A stretch of DNA of 41,001 bases, taken from contig JAUXGL010000014.1 of NCBI GenBank assembly GCA_030622135.1, positions 1 to 41,001 on the forward strand, in the 5' to 3' direction. Of this stretch, positions 35,861 to 41,001 are shown piece by piece. The position numbers were made by a program, and so were the translations under genes. Under the pieces are notes generated by a model, which was not told where the DNA came from, did not search any database, and saw nothing but the letters and a program-made list of their open reading frames with translations. The DNA comes from Deltaproteobacteria bacterium (lineage in GTDB: Bacteria > Myxococcota > B64-G9). How positions within the stretch are numbered: position 1 is the first letter of the stretch; the number at the start of each line of letters is the position of its first letter.

Positions 35861-37035
35861 ACCGCCGCGAATTTCTGGTAGGCACATCCGGCGCGGTCCT
35901 GGGATTGTTGCTGCCGTCCGGTTGCCACAAGCAGGCCCGCCCCTGCCGGCAATCCACCGGGAAGGAAAAATTCTTTCCGTACCTGGAGGTCTCCGGCGAG
36001 CCCTACCAGGTGGGTCACGCCATCGGCAAGCACTTCGCCTGGCAGATCCAGGCAGGCATCCAGAGAAGGCGAAAGTGGTTCGACGACCTGAAAAGCTTCA
36101 TGGACGAAGATCGCACCCACCGCTACGAGCCCTTCCTGCAGGCCGGCAAGCGGCACTTCCCCGAAGTGGTCGAAGAGCTTCGGGGGGCGGCTGCGGGTGC
36201 CGGTATTCCCTTCGACCACATGATGACCTTGATCCTCAAGTCCGAGCTGACCGCCATGAAGAACCAGCCGAAGCCGGAGACGCCGGGCTGCTCCACGTTG
36301 GCGCTGGCCTATAAAGACCGTCTCCTGCTGGCCCACAACGAGGACGGCCACGTGGCCTACGACGGCCTGATGTTTATGGTCAAGGTGTCGGTGCCGGGCC
36401 AGCCGTCGTTCTTGCGCCTGACCTATCCGGGCGTATTCTCGGGCAGCGCCCCGAGCATGAACGCCGCGGGCATGGTGGTTACCACCAACTTCATCGACGG
36501 CCGGGCGGTGCGCCCCGGCGGAATCCCCCGATATTTCATCTCCCGGGCGGTCCGCAACGCCCGCAGCCTCGACGAGGCGGTCAAGATCGTAACCCACCCC
36601 GAGCGGGCCTTCTCCTTCCACTTCAACATCGGCTCGGTCAAGGAAAAGAAGATCCTCTCGGTGGAAACCTCAGTCGATCACCATCAGGTGTACGAAGTGA
36701 AAGACCTGTACGTGCATACCAACCACCTGCTCCTCGATGAAATGAAGGCCACTCCCCAGAACGAGAAGTACGTCAACTCCTCGTCCATGATCCGCTACCG
36801 CATCCTGACCGCCGAGGCCGAGCGCCTGTCCAATCACCTCGACGACGTCGACGGCGACACGCTGATCCGGCTGCTCTCAATCCACCAGGGCGCGCCCTAT
36901 TCTCCCTGTCGACACCCCGAAGGAAAGGTCCAGGGAACAACCTTGGCCGGCTCACTTTTCGATATTCAAAAGGGCACCTGGCGGCTGTCCTACGGCAATC
37001 CCTGCAAGGGCATCATGCAAACCAAATCCCTCTGA
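35857..37035 (+). CDS. C45-family autoproteolytic acyltransferase/hydrolase, exported
   Basis: Twin-Arg/lipobox start 'MNRREFLVGTSGAVLGLLLPSGC'; 'GCSTLALAYKDRLLLAHNEDG', 'MVVTTNFIDGR'. ATGA overlap with upstream gene. Confidence 0.8.
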   Translation: MNRREFLVGTSGAVLGLLLPSGCHKQARPCRQSTGKEKFFPYLEVSGEPYQVGHAIGKHFAWQIQAGIQRRRKWFDDLKSFMDEDRTHRYEPFLQAGKRHFPEVVEELRGAAAGAGIPFDHMMTLILKSELTAMKNQPKPETPGCSTLALAYKDRLLLAHNEDGHVAYDGLMFMVKVSVPGQPSFLRLTYPGVFSGSAPSMNAAGMVVTTNFIDGRAVRPGGIPRYFISRAVRNARSLDEAVKIVTHPERAFSFHFNIGSVKEKKILSVETSVDHHQVYEVKDLYVHTNHLLLDEMKATPQNEKYVNSSSMIRYRILTAEAERLSNHLDDVDGDTLIRLLSIHQGAPYSPCRHPEGKVQGTTLAGSLFDIQKGTWRLSYGNPCKGIMQTKSL

Positions 37036-37130
37036 TCTGCTGGTTCCTTTGCGCTAACCAGGCTCTTGAGGGCACTGATGACGTATCGGGGCGAAATCGG
37101 CGCTTGACGCCCAACCCCCTATTGCGCTAG

Positions 37131-40185
<3,055 letters not shown>

Positions 40186-40348
40186 AGCCAGAGCCATTCC
40201 CTTGAATAATCCCTGAGAAGATACGTCTTTAGACAAGAAAACCGATTCAATCGACAGGGCCGGCCATCTTGACTTTACTTCTAACTACATGGTAGGAAAA
40301 TAAGACTTTTTTCAATGTATTCGATCGTTTTTTTATTAGGAGGAACCG

Positions 40349-41001
40349 ATGAAGAAAAACACGGGCTGGCGCTGGATGGCGATGCTATTCGTTCTTGTCC
40401 TTGCCCCGGGTGCCTTCGCGCAGAAGGCCGGCGAGGTGGTCGACGGGGACTTAAAGGTAGAACATGGACAGGTAAACTGGACGGATAAAACCATCACTGC
40501 CACCGGCAGCGGCGCGCCCGATTTGAAAGCTCCCAACGTGGCGGTAGCCCGGTTGGGAGCAGAGCGCGTGGCCAAGCTGGACGCCCTGCGCAACATCCTA
40601 GAGACCCTCAAGGGTGTGCGTATAAACAGCGAAATTACCGTCGAGAACGAGATGGTGACGAACTCCAAGATGCGCACGAAGGTCCAGGGCGTCGTCCGGC
40701 GCTTCAAGGTACTGAAAACCAAGTACTACTCCGACGGCGGGGTGGACCTGATCGTCCAGATGTCCCTGGACGGCCAGTTGGCCAGCACCCTGGTGGAGTC
40801 CGGCACCAAGGCCGCGGATCTTCCCCGGAAAGGCAACGCCAAGTACTCCGGACTGATCATCAACACCAAGGGCCTCAAGACCATACCGGCGCTGGCTCCC
40901 AAGATCTTGGACGAATCCGAAAACGTCATCTACAGCTCGGAGTTTTTGGAGAAAGGCAACCTGGAGGAGCGCGGGGTAACCGCCTACTTCAAGGCAATCG
41001 A
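40349..41001 (+). CDS. Exported LPP20-like/flagellar-assembly-T-like protein, truncated at window edge
   Basis: Manually translated from ATG at 40349: signal peptide 'MKKNTGWRWMAMLFVLVLAPGAFAQKAG', then 'AVARLGAERVAKLDALRNILETLKGVRINSEITVENEM'. No stop before 41001; not in the supplied ORF track. Confidence 0.7.
   Translation, partial: MKKNTGWRWMAMLFVLVLAPGAFAQKAGEVVDGDLKVEHGQVNWTDKTITATGSGAPDLKAPNVAVARLGAERVAKLDALRNILETLKGVRINSEITVENEMVTNSKMRTKVQGVVRRFKVLKTKYYSDGGVDLIVQMSLDGQLASTLVESGTKAADLPRKGNAKYSGLIINTKGLKTIPALAPKILDESENVIYSSEFLEKGNLEERGVTAYFKAI

Overview
The window is a gene-dense stretch of about 41 kb from a Gram-negative bacterium. Gene content (miaB next to a bifunctional-nuclease gene, many lipoproteins, MMPL/RND, MlaC and TolC proteins) looks deltaproteobacterial or Myxococcota-like, but the taxonomy is only an inference. 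No rRNA, tRNA, CRISPR or transposase was recognised. Two blocks stand out. (A) At about 2.9-11.1 kb is a tight + strand operon: transglutaminase-like protein, CDP-alcohol phosphatidyltransferase fused to GtrA, MMPL/RND transporter fused to a phosphatidylglycerophosphatase A (PgpA) domain, MlaC-like lipid carrier, TolC-like outer-membrane protein, PHP phosphoesterase. It reads as a lipid synthesis-to-export conveyor. (B) At about 17.8-33.8 kb is a bidirectional lipid/head-group locus: HisC-like aminotransferase, second MMPL, kelch lipoprotein, Svf1/lipocalin-like protein, HAD phosphatase, nucleotidyltransferase, GT4, ATP-grasp, an IPCT/DIPPS-like nucleotidyltransferase-CDP-alcohol phosphatidyltransferase, two LPG-synthase-TM flippase-like proteins, a methyltransferase and myo-inositol-1-phosphate synthase. 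Its transcription units are preceded by near-perfect sigma-54 (-24/-12) promoters on both strands, at six well-placed sites. I saw none upstream of genes in the rest of the window. I propose a sigma-54-controlled inositol (phospho)lipid synthesis and transport system. Other features are a palindromic repeat-like in-frame insertion in MiaB, a clean intrinsic terminator, the guaB-guaA operon, and a right-edge truncated CDS missing from the ORF track.
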